Assembly (NCBI RefSeq): GCF_018531465.1
Contig: NZ_JAHDTF010000013.1
Coordinates: forward strand, 62,001 to 126,000
DNA: 64,000 nt
Source of the DNA: Sphaerisporangium fuscum
GTDB lineage: Bacteria > Actinomycetota > Actinomycetes > Streptosporangiales > Streptosporangiaceae
Direction: 5' to 3'
A program made the translations under genes and the position numbers. The number at the start of each line of letters is the position of its first letter. Position 1 is the stretch's first letter. Below are positions 8,594 through 15,563 of the stretch, piece by piece. The notes beneath the pieces are model-generated. The model worked only from the letters and a program-made list of their open reading frames with translations, had not been told where the DNA came from and ran no database searches.

Positions 8594-9325
8594 ATGACCG
8601 AACAGACGATCGCGCTGGTCACCGGCGCGAACAAGGGGATCGGATACGAGATCGCGGCCGGTCTGGGGGCCCTCGGCTGGAGCGTCGGCGTCGGCGCCCG
8701 GGACGAGGAGCGCCGGGAAGCCGCGGTGGAGAAGCTGCGGGCGGCCGGCGTCGACGCGTTCGGCGTGCCGCTCGACGTGACCGACGACGCGAGCGTCGCC
8801 GCCGCCGCCGGGCTGGTCCAGGAGCGCGCCGGCCGCCTCGACGTGCTCGTCAACAACGCGGGCGTGACCGGGGGCCTGCCGCAGGAGCCCACCAAGGTCG
8901 ACCCGGCGGCCGTGCGGGCGGCCGTGGAGACCAACGTGCTCGGCGTCATCCGCGTCACCAACGCGATGCTGCCGCTGCTGCGCCGCTCCGCGTCACCCCG
9001 GATCGTGAACATGTCCAGCACCGTCGGCTCCCTCACCCGGCAGAGCGATCCCGCCTCGGAGTTCACCGTCGGCCCGCTGTCCGCCGCGTACGCGCCGTCG
9101 AAGACGTTCCTCAACGCCGTCACGATCCAGTACGCCAGGGAACTGCGGGACACCAACATCCTGATCAACGCCGCCTGCCCGGGCTACTGCGCGACCGACC
9201 TCAACGGGTACCGCGGCGTCCGTACTCCGGAACAGGGCGCGGCGATCGCGATCCGGCTCGCGACCCTGCCCGACGACGGCCCGACCGGCGGGTTCTTCGA
9301 GGACGCGGGGGTGGTGCCCTGGTGA
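8594..9325 (+). CDS. short-chain dehydrogenase/reductase
   Basis: 243 residues of a classical SDR: cofactor loop TGANKGIG at the N-terminus, NNAG near residue 85, catalytic Ser and YAPSK near residues 155-160. The SDR resembles the carbonyl-reductase-like group (ATDLNGYRGVRTPEQGA after the active site). The ATG at 8594 follows AGGATGG with good spacing; the ATG at 8585 is possible. The last codons VVPW and the stop lie inside the first unit of a 60-bp tandem repeat. Likely controlled by the divergent LysR. Confidence 0.9.
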   Translation: MTEQTIALVTGANKGIGYEIAAGLGALGWSVGVGARDEERREAAVEKLRAAGVDAFGVPLDVTDDASVAAAAGLVQERAGRLDVLVNNAGVTGGLPQEPTKVDPAAVRAAVETNVLGVIRVTNAMLPLLRRSASPRIVNMSSTVGSLTRQSDPASEFTVGPLSAAYAPSKTFLNAVTIQYARELRDTNILINAACPGYCATDLNGYRGVRTPEQGAAIAIRLATLPDDGPTGGFFEDAGVVPW

Positions 9326-9550
9326 CGGACGGACGGCGTGCCTGCCCGGCTCCGGCGCGCACGCCGCGCGGTGGCGCCCTGGTGACGGACGTACGGCGCG
9401 CCTGCCCGGCTCCGGCGCGCACGCCGCGCGGTGGCGCCCTGGTGACGGACGTACGGCGCGCCTGCCCGGCTCCGGCGCGCACGCCGCGCGGTGGTGCCCT
9501 GGTGACGGACGTACGGCGCGTTTGCCCGGCTTCGGCGCGCACGCCGCGCC
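9311..9550. repeat. four tandem 60-bp repeats fused to the SDR 3' end
   Basis: Four units start at 9311, 9371, 9431 and 9491. Units 2 and 3 are identical; units 1 and 4 differ at a few bases. Each unit begins with the SDR gene's final four codons and stop, and each contains a potential hairpin: CGGCGTGC with GCACGCCG in unit 1, with one mismatch in the others. The array fills most of the 321-base gap before the convergent VOC gene. Confidence 0.9.
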
Positions 9551-9646
9551 GAAGGCGGCCGTCGCCTCCGGGGGGTGCCCACTCGCCGGCCGCGCTCGAG
9601 GGCCGCTACTCAGGGTCTTCCGGAACGCGCTGAGGTGGGGGGCCCG

Positions 9647-10036
9647 CTACTGGGCCGGGGTCACGATCTGGATCAGGTTCCCGCAGGTGTCGTCGAAGAC
9701 CGCCATGGTCACCGGCCCTGCCGCCAGCGGCTCCTGCGTGAACGTCACCCCCAGCGCGCGCAGCCGCTCGTACTCCGCCTGCACGTCCGCTACCTGGAAG
9801 GACGCGGCCGGGATGCCGTCGGCGACCAGCCCCTGCTTGTACGGCTTGACCACCGGGTGCCCGTCCGGCTCAAGCAGCAGCTCCGTGCCCTCGGGGTCCT
9901 CGGGTGAGACGACCGTCAGCCACCGGGGTCCACCCAGCGGGATGTCGTGCTTCTTGGCGAAGCCCAGCACCTCGGTGTAGAAGTCGAGGGCCTTCTGCTG
10001 GTCGTCCACGAACACGCTGGTGACGTAGATCTTCAC
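9647..10036 (-). CDS. VOC/glyoxalase-superfamily protein
   Basis: 129 residues from GTG 10036, which overlaps the ArsR stop as GTGA and follows AAAGGA. It contains a complete VOC fold of two beta-alpha-beta-beta-beta units: KIYVTSVFVDDQQKALDFYTEVLGF and ASFQVADVQAEYERLRALG, with the terminal Glu replaced in NLIQIV. The GTELLLEPDG segment is typical of uncharacterised members. Translational coupling to ArsR implies that the regulator controls this enzyme. The substrate is unknown. Confidence 0.87.
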   Translation of the reverse strand: MKIYVTSVFVDDQQKALDFYTEVLGFAKKHDIPLGGPRWLTVVSPEDPEGTELLLEPDGHPVVKPYKQGLVADGIPAASFQVADVQAEYERLRALGVTFTQEPLAAGPVTMAVFDDTCGNLIQIVTPAQ

Positions 10037-10320
10037 GGTGCCTGTCCTTTCCTGTTGACCGGCCACCGTTCGAAGATGGCGGCCAGAGGAGTGGTGTCGA
10101 GGTGGTGGAACTTGTACCGCCCCTGCTTGCGCGTCGTGATCAGCCCGGCCTCCTCCAGCACGGCCAGATGCTGGGATACGGCCTGCCGGGTCAGGCTCAG
10201 CTGATGGCGACTCGTCAGGCGGACACAGATCTCGAACAGGGTCTGCCCGTCACGCTCGGTCAGCTCGTCGAGAATGGCCCGCCGGGTGGGGTCGGCGAGT
10301 GCCTTGAAGACATCGCCCAT
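10033..10320 (-). CDS. ArsR-family repressor
   Basis: 95 residues making a single winged helix: MGDVFKALADPTRRAILDEL, then LTRQAVSQHLAVLEEAGLI and RKQGRYKFHHL. It lacks the metal-binding CxC of ArsR/SmtB sensors, so it belongs to the non-metal group commonly paired with VOC or AHSA1 proteins. Its promoter (see 10327-10356) holds a perfect dyad between -35 and -10, so strong autorepression is expected. The transcript should be leaderless. Confidence 0.92.
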   Translation of the reverse strand: MGDVFKALADPTRRAILDELTERDGQTLFEICVRLTSRHQLSLTRQAVSQHLAVLEEAGLITTRKQGRYKFHHLDTTPLAAIFERWPVNRKGQAP

Positions 10321-10326
10321 GCGGCG

Positions 10327-10356
10327 ACACTAGGCAAGTATCCACTTGCCTGTCAA
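10327..10356 (-). promoter_or_regulatory. ArsR promoter with operator in the spacer
   Basis: On the minus strand TTGACA (10356-10351) and TAGTGT (10332-10327) are 18 bases apart. The perfect dyad AGGCAAGT/ACTTGCCT (10332-10339 and 10344-10351) fills that spacer. The ATG begins 6 bases after the -10, predicting a leaderless mRNA and direct promoter occlusion by ArsR. Confidence 0.75.
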
Positions 10357-10469
10357 CGCGGACCCGCCGCCGCCCCACGTCGCGGGCTCACCCCACCGCC
10401 GCACCGATCCCTCGAGGCCGTCCGCCTCGTGCGGCGACGGCCCTAAATGAGTTGATACGGGTCGGACGC

Positions 10470-11743
10470 GTGCGCCATTTCCGGGAGCGTTGCGGTTCTG
10501 CGCGGCGGGGTTGGTCGGACGGCTGCAGATCGGCATGACCGGCCTGGGAACCGTGCTGCTGGTCGCCTCGCTCAGGGGCCGGTACGGGCTGGCGGGCGAG
10601 GTGGCCGCCGCGGGGTCGGCTGGATATGCGCTGGTGTCACCGCTGGTCGCCCAGCTCGCCGACCGGTTCGGCCAGGGCCGGGTGCTGCCGCCGCTGATGT
10701 TGTTGTACGGGGTGTCAACCGTCGGCCTCATCGCCTGCGCGCACCTGCGCGCGCCGGGCTGGGCGCTGATGGGCCGCAGCGGGCTGGCCGGCGCCGCTAC
10801 CCCGCAGCTCGGCTCGATGGTGCGGGCTCGGTGGAGCGCGCTACTGGGTGGCTCGCCGTTGCTGCAGGCCGCCTTCTCGCTGGAATCAGTGGCGGACGAG
10901 GTGCTCTTCGTGGCCGGGCCGGTGCTGGTCACCTTGCTGGCCACCGAGATCTCCCGGCGTCGGGGCTGGAGGTGGCGGCGGCCACGTGCGTGGCCGGCTC
11001 GCTGCTATTGGCCGTGCAGCGTGCCACCGAACCTCCGGCGGGCGCGGCCGGTGCGACGGGCGGCGCGACGGCCGCTGCGGGCGCGACAGCCGTAGGGCGC
11101 GGGGTCCGCGGGCCCCTGCTGCCCGCGCGAGGCCTGGTCACGCTGGCACCGGTTGGGCTTGTTCTTCGGCGCGATGCTCGCCGCGATCGACCTGGCCACT
11201 GTGGCCTTCGCCCAGGAGCATGGACACAAGCCGCTGGCCGGCCTCATCCTCGGCGGCTACGCCCTGGGCAGCGCGGCCAGCGGCCTGTGGTACGGATCTC
11301 GGACCTGGCACGCCTCGCTGCGGCGCCGTTTCACGCTGACCCTGGGCGCGGCCGCGGCGGGAACGGCCACGTTCTGGGCGATGCCCGGGCTGACCGTCCT
11401 CGCCGAGGTGATGCTCTGCTCCGGGCTGGCCGTCTCACCGATGCTGATCAGCGCGTTCAGCCTCATCGAGCGGCAGGCGCCACCGAATCGGCAGACCGAG
11501 GCCATGGCCTGGCTCACCTCGGCGATCTCGGTCGGCACCGCCGTAGGCTCGGCCGCCGTCGGCCAGATCATCGACACGACCGGCGCCCGCGGGGGATACG
11601 CGTCCGCCGCCGCCTTCGCCGCCGCGGCCATGCTCGCCTGCCTGCTCGGGCTCGGCAAGCTCACCGTCCCCCCAGCCCGCCCCGGCCGTGAGGTAAGAGC
11701 GGTCACGATTATCGCAGGTCGGGAGCATTCGGGTGATGTGTGA
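10470..11743 (+). pseudogene. MFS transporter, broken by three apparent frameshifts
   Basis: A single MFS-like protein can be read only by changing frame. An N-terminal start (VRHFRER) from about 10470 shifts near 10490 to FCAAGLVGRLQIGMTGLGTVLL, shifts near 10950 to ASGLEVAAATCVAGSLLLAVQ, and shifts back near 11150 to LFFGAMLAAIDLATVAFAQEHGH, ending at 11743. The pieces cover most of a 12-helix transporter of about 410 residues. Either the gene is decaying or the sequence has errors; three indels in one gene in otherwise clean sequence favours decay. Confidence 0.7.
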
Positions 11744-11830
11744 ATGGAACGATGCTATTACCCCCAAGGAAAGACTTGCTGTGCCATCGTTGCTACAGCC
11801 GGTAGCAACGAGCGGAAGGGGAACACTCCA

Positions 11831-12025
11831 ATGCCCTTCGATGACATCGACAGGATGCGCAAGAACCAACGGGATTACGAGCATCAGCAGAGGGTTCGGA
11901 GGATGGGCGAAAAGTCCGACAAGGGGCGCACGCCACCACAGTGGGAGGATATGGGTCCTTTTGGAGTCATAGTCTCAATCGTGGGCATCATAGTTCTCTT
12001 GGTCATCATGGCGAGCCACCGGTAA
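11831..12025 (+). CDS. small membrane protein, unknown function
   Basis: 64 residues from ATG 11831, about 9 bases after AAGGGG. The first 40 residues are highly charged (IDRMRKNQRDYEHQQRVRRM). The C-terminus is one hydrophobic helix (FGVIVSIVGIIVLLVIMAS), so a tail-anchored single-pass protein is likely. No family recognised. It follows the broken MFS gene on the same strand. Confidence 0.55.
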   Translation: MPFDDIDRMRKNQRDYEHQQRVRRMGEKSDKGRTPPQWEDMGPFGVIVSIVGIIVLLVIMASHR

Positions 12026-12230
12026 GCGCTGGCCACCAGAGGCCCTTGCAGGAGCCCGTATCGGGCCAACAGAAGAGGGTGGAGCGGGTTCTCTGCTATA
12101 GCCCCGGACTCGCGGTTCGTGCGCACCAAACGCCGCGGCGACGAGGGATGCTCACCCAGATCCAGCTATGAGCGGGAGGGTCAAGCGTGGGCTCCCGAAG
12201 ATCGAGCAGCGGACGGCGTACCCTCTCGGC

Positions 12231-12389
12231 ATGGCTGAACACGGAAAGAGGCAGGTCAGGCAGGAAATGCTCGACGACTGGGCAGGGTCGATCCGCGCAT
12301 CTCTAGCGCGCATCGAACGGAAGAGCGTCGAAACAGAGCAGATGTCCGCCCCGGAGGTGCTGCGGGAGATCGACCGGCCGGCGCCGTGA
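12231..12389 (+). CDS. small hypothetical protein
   Basis: 52 residues from ATG 12231, helical and charged (KRQVRQEMLDDWAGSIRASLARIERKSVE). TACCCT at 12219-12224 lies 6 bases before the ATG, so a leaderless start is plausible; an in-frame ATG at 12168 has no ribosome binding site. No family recognised, and coding status is uncertain. Confidence 0.35.
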   Translation: MAEHGKRQVRQEMLDDWAGSIRASLARIERKSVETEQMSAPEVLREIDRPAP

Positions 12390-12519
12390 CAGCGAGGAGC
12401 GTCATGGGACGGCGGACAGGCTGCGTTTCCCATGGGGCGCCCCCAGATTGGATAGGGCGCCAGCGCCGAAACCGGCCTGACGCCCTTCGTCGCGGGTGCG
12501 GGAGTCGAACCCACCTGCG

Positions 12520-12709
12520 TCGGCTTTCCCGGTGGTCATGGAGATTGTATCGGCCAATCGTGCCGATGGGCTGGATACGGTTCCGATTCCGGGAAATCCA
12601 CGAGCGCATCGTGCCGGCGGGGACCCCGAGCCGTTCCGCGGCCTGCGATGGGGTGGCGACCTCCGAAGAGTGGATGTCGGGATCGACTGGGTGTGTCTTC
12701 GGGGGTCAT
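12520..12709 (-). pseudogene. helix-turn-helix (phage-type) gene fragment with frameshift
   Basis: An ATG at 12709 follows GGAGG, but its frame (MTPEDTP) changes after about 7 codons. A different frame then reads SEVATPSQAAERLGVPAGT and MRSWISRNRNRIQPIG, a clear helix-turn-helix of the kind seen in small actinophage or mobile-element proteins. No start exists in that frame upstream of the helix. The open frame running on to 12256 is low-complexity and probably not native. It lies just downstream of the rsr terminator. Confidence 0.45.
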
Positions 12710-12720
12710 GGACACCTCCA

Positions 12721-12758
12721 AAGAAAACAGAAAGCCCTCCGGATTTCCTCCAAAGGGC
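12721..12758 (-). terminator. Rho-independent terminator of rsr
   Basis: On the minus strand, arms 12758-12749 and 12743-12734 pair over 10 positions (two G-U) around a 5-base loop and are followed by TTTCTGTTTT. It lies about 90 bases after the rsr stop. Confidence 0.75.
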
Positions 12759-12850
12759 ACACCTACGGCTGCGGGTATCGCTGCATGCTTGCGGGATCTT
12801 GTCCGGTCGGCGCGCGGAACAGCGGCTTTCGCCACTCGCGCGCCGACTTT

Positions 12851-14527
12851 TCAGCTTCGGATGAACCCGTTCACGACCATCGGCAGTGAGGCGTCCAGCC
12901 CCGCCATGTTGAGCACGCCGGCATCGGCCGGCTCTCCGATGGAGTTCCCCACGGCGGTCATCGCGGCCACGACGACACGGGCATCACCGTTGTAGCTGTG
13001 CCGGTAGGCGGTGAGTGCCTGCGATGGGTGGGCGCGGCCGGCCCAGGTCTCGTTGTCGGTGAAGACGACGAACCCGTCCACGTCGAGGCGTTCCTGAGCT
13101 GCCCACAGGAACGGCAGGGACAGGTTCGTGCCGCCGCCGGACGGGCGCCAGGAGGCGATCTCGCGCAGGTTGGTGCGCGGGGTCACCTTGGAGGCGTGCA
13201 CGGAGGTGTCGACGTCGATGACGTGGACGTTGCCCTTCTCGATGCGGGCGAGCATGACGGCCATGGCGCAGCCGACCTCGTACGGCGTGCCGAGCGGCGA
13301 CCCTCCGGACATGACCTGGCCGCCGCCGTAGTGGCTACCGCTCATCGATCCTGAGGAGTCGACAGCGACCAGGAGCCGCTTCCCGGACGGTTCGATAGTG
13401 CCGAAGGCGAGCTCGTAGGTCTCCTCCAGGGCGTCGAGGATCGCCGGGACCGGCTTCCAGGTCTGGACGTCGGCCCGCGGGTTGGGCCGGCTGCGTCCCG
13501 AGGCGTAGACGCGCATGGCGAGCCACGCGTCCATGGGGTGGATGCGGGCCTTCAGGAGTGCGTTGCCGTCGGTGAGGCGTGCGACAGTGCGGCGGGTGGC
13601 GTCGCTCATGGGGTTGATCGTGCCCAGGCGGGTCATGCGGGCGAGGTTGCGGAGCAGGGCCGTCAAGCCGATGGTGTCGACGAGGACGTCCCACACCGCG
13701 GCCTCGCGGAGCATGGCGTCGGGGAGGAACTCCCACGGCACCCGGGCCTCGGTCACGACGCGGACCGCCTGGTCGACGGAGGTGACCGCCTTCGCAGTCA
13801 GAAACCGGTCCACGGAGGGCAGCTCGTCGCGCGCCTCGTCGTCGGTGACGTTGCCGGCGATCCACCCGAACAGCGTCTTGCGCTGCTCGTTGTCGGCTGC
13901 CGGGTGGGCGATCCGGAGCACGTCGCGCAGACTGAACGCCTCACCGCTCGGCGTCTTGCGCTGGGCGGCCTTGCACGCCCGGAACGCGACGTCGTCCGGG
14001 CTGCCCTCCAGGAACCACGACCCGAGAGCGGTCCGCAGGCCACGGCCCACGACGGGGGCGGTGCCGCGGCCGGTCGCCTTGCCGCCGAGGTTCTTGTAGT
14101 AGCCGAAGAAGCTCGCGAGATGGTCGGTGGTGCGGGCGACCTTCGCGAGCGCGACCTTCGCGGCCTGACGGGTGTCGGCGTCTCCCTTGGCGTACGCCGC
14201 GGCGAGAGCGAACAGCGCGGGCCGGTTCTTGGGCGCCCGCGGCGGACGCGCGGTCGAGATGTCGGTGAGCAGAGCGACGACGCGCGGGCCGTCCTCGGCG
14301 ATCGCCTGGAACAGCACGTCGGCGTTGTCGGCGGTGAGCTTGTCCTCGCCGACGTAGTAGGTGCCGCCCGTGGTGCCGAGGATCAGGAAGTCCTCAAGGC
14401 GGGTCCACAGGTCCTTGGCGTACACGTAGCCGCCGGCCGCGTTGCGGACCTGATCGGCCCGGCCGGGGATGCGCTGGGTCTGAGGGGTCGCGATCGTGGA
14501 TACGAACGCGAGAGGATCACGAGCCAT
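12851..14527 (-). CDS. rsr: Ro60-family RNA-binding ring protein (TROVE + vWA)
   Basis: 558 residues from ATG 14527, preceded by GGAGG. Residues 1-370 form the TROVE alpha-helical repeat ring (opening IPGRADQVRNAAGGYVYAKD, with many basic residues). Residues 380-558 form the von Willebrand A domain with an intact MIDAS: DSSGSMS near 388, GGGTNLS near 466 and FTDNETW near 490. Ro60 proteins bind Y RNAs on the outer surface and misfolded RNA ends through the central hole; in Deinococcus a Y RNA tethers Ro60 to PNPase. Four Y RNA genes lie immediately upstream on the same strand, supporting the assignment. No rtcB or rtcA homologue is present nearby. Length is close to that of other bacterial Rsr proteins. 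Confidence 0.96.
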   Translation of the reverse strand: MARDPLAFVSTIATPQTQRIPGRADQVRNAAGGYVYAKDLWTRLEDFLILGTTGGTYYVGEDKLTADNADVLFQAIAEDGPRVVALLTDISTARPPRAPKNRPALFALAAAYAKGDADTRQAAKVALAKVARTTDHLASFFGYYKNLGGKATGRGTAPVVGRGLRTALGSWFLEGSPDDVAFRACKAAQRKTPSGEAFSLRDVLRIAHPAADNEQRKTLFGWIAGNVTDDEARDELPSVDRFLTAKAVTSVDQAVRVVTEARVPWEFLPDAMLREAAVWDVLVDTIGLTALLRNLARMTRLGTINPMSDATRRTVARLTDGNALLKARIHPMDAWLAMRVYASGRSRPNPRADVQTWKPVPAILDALEETYELAFGTIEPSGKRLLVAVDSSGSMSGSHYGGGQVMSGGSPLGTPYEVGCAMAVMLARIEKGNVHVIDVDTSVHASKVTPRTNLREIASWRPSGGGTNLSLPFLWAAQERLDVDGFVVFTDNETWAGRAHPSQALTAYRHSYNGDARVVVAAMTAVGNSIGEPADAGVLNMAGLDASLPMVVNGFIRS

Positions 14528-14540
14528 ACCGGCCTCCAGG

Positions 14541-14566
14541 TTCGACCCGCCTTGCGGCGGATGTAA
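14541..14566 (-). promoter_or_regulatory. rsr leader hairpin resembling a permuted Y RNA Ro60-binding stem
   Basis: The rsr leader reads CATCCGCC, a GCAA tetraloop, then GGCGGGTCGAAC, and the ribosome binding site follows within a few bases. CATCCG and CGGGTCGAA are the two conserved strands of the Y RNAs upstream, but here in reverse order and closed by the loop. A Ro60-binding autoregulatory site is a hypothesis. Confidence 0.4.
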
Positions 14567-14726
14567 GGGGGTGAGGAGAGCGGATATGGGATCGTCCACC
14601 GGCTTTTCACGGTGCTCTGCCACTGAGCTACACGAGGTCGTTGGTCCCCGTGACAAGGATTCGAACCTTGCGACCCCCGGCACCCGAAGCGATAACCGGC
14701 GAAACTTCGACCCGCTCTCCCCCGCT
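14567..14726 (-). ncRNA. Y RNA 4, tRNA-like (YrlA class)
   Basis: About 160 nt. The outer stem pairs GGGGGAGAGCGG with CCGCTCTCC...CCCCC. The 5' side carries CGGGTCGAAG and GGTTATCGCTTC, the 3' side CATATCCG, all shared with the other three copies. The interior is a permuted tRNA: T arm CAAGGTTCGAATCCTTG at 14654-14670, a 7-bp acceptor-like stem (14646-14652 with 14631-14637) closed by an 8-base loop, then a D arm with AGCTCAGTGGCAGAGC at 14614-14629. There is no anticodon arm, so it cannot be a working tRNA. It ends about 40 bases before the rsr ATG. Confidence 0.85.
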
Positions 14727-14900
14727 GTTCGTCAGCCCTGCCGACGGCACGGATATGGGAGTTCCGACCGGCGTTCAGATGTCCTAGGCCGCTGGACGAC
14801 GGACCCTCGGAAGGTCCCGGCAGGATTCGAACCCGCGTCACCCGCTTGGAAGGCATAACAGACCGAGATTCGACCCGCGCCACCGGCAGGACCGACGAAC
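14727..14900 (-). ncRNA. Y RNA 3, tRNA-like (YrlA class)
   Basis: About 174 nt. The two ends (14875-14900 and 14727-14752) pair over 26 consecutive positions with no mismatch and five G-U wobbles, strong evidence of RNA-level selection. The shared motifs read CGGGTCGAATC, GTTATGCCTTC and CATATCCG. The interior holds a T arm (GCGGGTTCGAATCCTGC, 14820-14836), an acceptor-like GGACC/GGTCC stem with a short loop, and a D arm GTCCAGCGGCCTAGGAC (14781-14797) resembling tRNA-Glu. It directly abuts Y RNA 4 (no gap) and Y RNA 2 (one base). Confidence 0.87.
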
Positions 14901-14901
14901 G

Positions 14902-15063
14902 ATCAGGTCTGGAACCGGAACGGATATGGGCGCGCCCACCGGCCGTTTGGTGCTCTGCCAACTGAGCTACACAGGCGAACCTGTGGCGGGACTCGAACCC
15001 GCGACCGCCCCATTAGAAGTGGATAACCGACGAGCTTCGACCCGTGCCGGCACCAGACCTGAC
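14902..15063 (-). ncRNA. Y RNA 2, tRNA-like with UUCG-capped acceptor stem (YrlA class)
   Basis: About 160 nt with an outer stem of about 22 positions and few mismatches. The shared motifs CGGGTCGAAGC, GGTTATCCACTTC and CATATCCG are present. The tRNA-like interior is circularly permuted: T arm GCGGGTTCGAGTCCCGC (14986-15002), then a perfect 6-bp acceptor stem CACAGG/CCUGUG closed by UUCG (14970-14985), then a D arm with AGCTCAGTTGGCAGAGC. The anticodon arm is replaced by the Y stem. Modification of its T and D loops by tRNA enzymes is expected from studies of other bacterial Y RNAs. Confidence 0.88.
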
Positions 15064-15078
15064 CAGTTCACCGGGCCG

Positions 15079-15161
15079 GGAGCCGACACGGATGTGGGGA
15101 CGGCCACCGGCGGCATCGCATTTGAAGAGATAACCGATGTCCTTCGACCCGTGTCCGCTCC
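15079..15161 (-). ncRNA. Y RNA 1, short form without tRNA-like domain
   Basis: About 83 nt. The outer stem GGAGCGGACACGG pairs with CCGTGTCGGCTCC with one mismatch. The internal sequence has GGGTCGAAGGACATCGG then GTTATCTCTTC, very close to the GGUCCGAAG...GUUAUCUC of animal Y RNAs, and the 3' strand has CACATCCG. An upper stem CATCGG/CCGGTG can form. The loop is short and has no T or D arm. A weak TACAGT -10 at 15178-15173 would start transcription just upstream; no good -35 is seen. Confidence 0.78.
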
Positions 15162-15264
15162 AAGCCCGATGAACTGTATGCAACGCTACCGTGCCTGGCG
15201 TCGCGGAGACAGCGATTATCGGCGGACGCGGAAATGGTGACACAATCCGCGCCGGCCTTTCATG

Positions 15265-15396
15265 TCACGCTGCTTTCCGCGCCCGATAGGCCCGCTGTGC
15301 CGCCGCCTGAGCGCACGAACGCGAGCAGTACGCCGCGTCCCGCCGAGGGCGGAACGCCCCGGATCCGGTAGACGCCGGGCTCGACGGCCGGGTCAT
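15265..15396 (-). CDS. small zinc-ribbon-like protein, probably partial
   Basis: 43 residues from ATG 15396. The C-terminal half reads FRPRRDAAYCSRSC then RAYRARKAA, the end of a widespread small actinobacterial zinc-ribbon family often found in mobile regions. The first CxxC knuckle of that family is missing, so this may be a remnant. The adjacent frame on the same strand is also open and could mislead gene callers. Confidence 0.4.
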   Translation of the reverse strand: MTRPSSPASTGSGAFRPRRDAAYCSRSCAQAAAQRAYRARKAA

Positions 15397-15520
15397 GGGC
15401 GCTGTCGGCGGTGGCCGTGCCGGCCAGGCCGGTCATCGCCGCCTCACGCCCGCTGAGGATCACGGTCAGTAACGTCACCTTAAAGCCGTGGAAACCATGC
15501 GTGTCTAACGTGACAGGTCC

Positions 15521-15544
15521 GCTTCGGCTTCGGCTTCGGCTTCG
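15521..15544. repeat. GCTTCG hexamer repeated four times
   Basis: Four perfect tandem copies end 4 bases before the AGGAGG ribosome binding site of the TTG-started WXG-type gene. Because it lies in the leader, copy-number change could alter transcript structure or spacing from the promoter, but there is no evidence of variation. Confidence 0.7.
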
Positions 15545-15563
15545 GCGCAGGAGGAATCCACTT

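Noticed and set aside
9311..9550. CRISPR-like periodic repeat
   Set aside because: Units are directly adjacent 60-bp copies without unique spacers, and no cas genes are present. It is a simple tandem repeat.
12484..12516. T-arm-like sequence GTGGGTTCGACTCCCGC on the minus strand
   Set aside because: No matching 5' acceptor strand, D arm or anticodon arm on either side, and no Y RNA motif. It is listed only as a curiosity and may be chance or a very old fragment.
14600..15010. Three apparent tRNA genes on the minus strand (tRNA-scan-like hits with T and D arms)
   Set aside because: The arms are in permuted order, the acceptor stems are closed by loops, and no anticodon arm exists. They are better explained as parts of Y RNAs.
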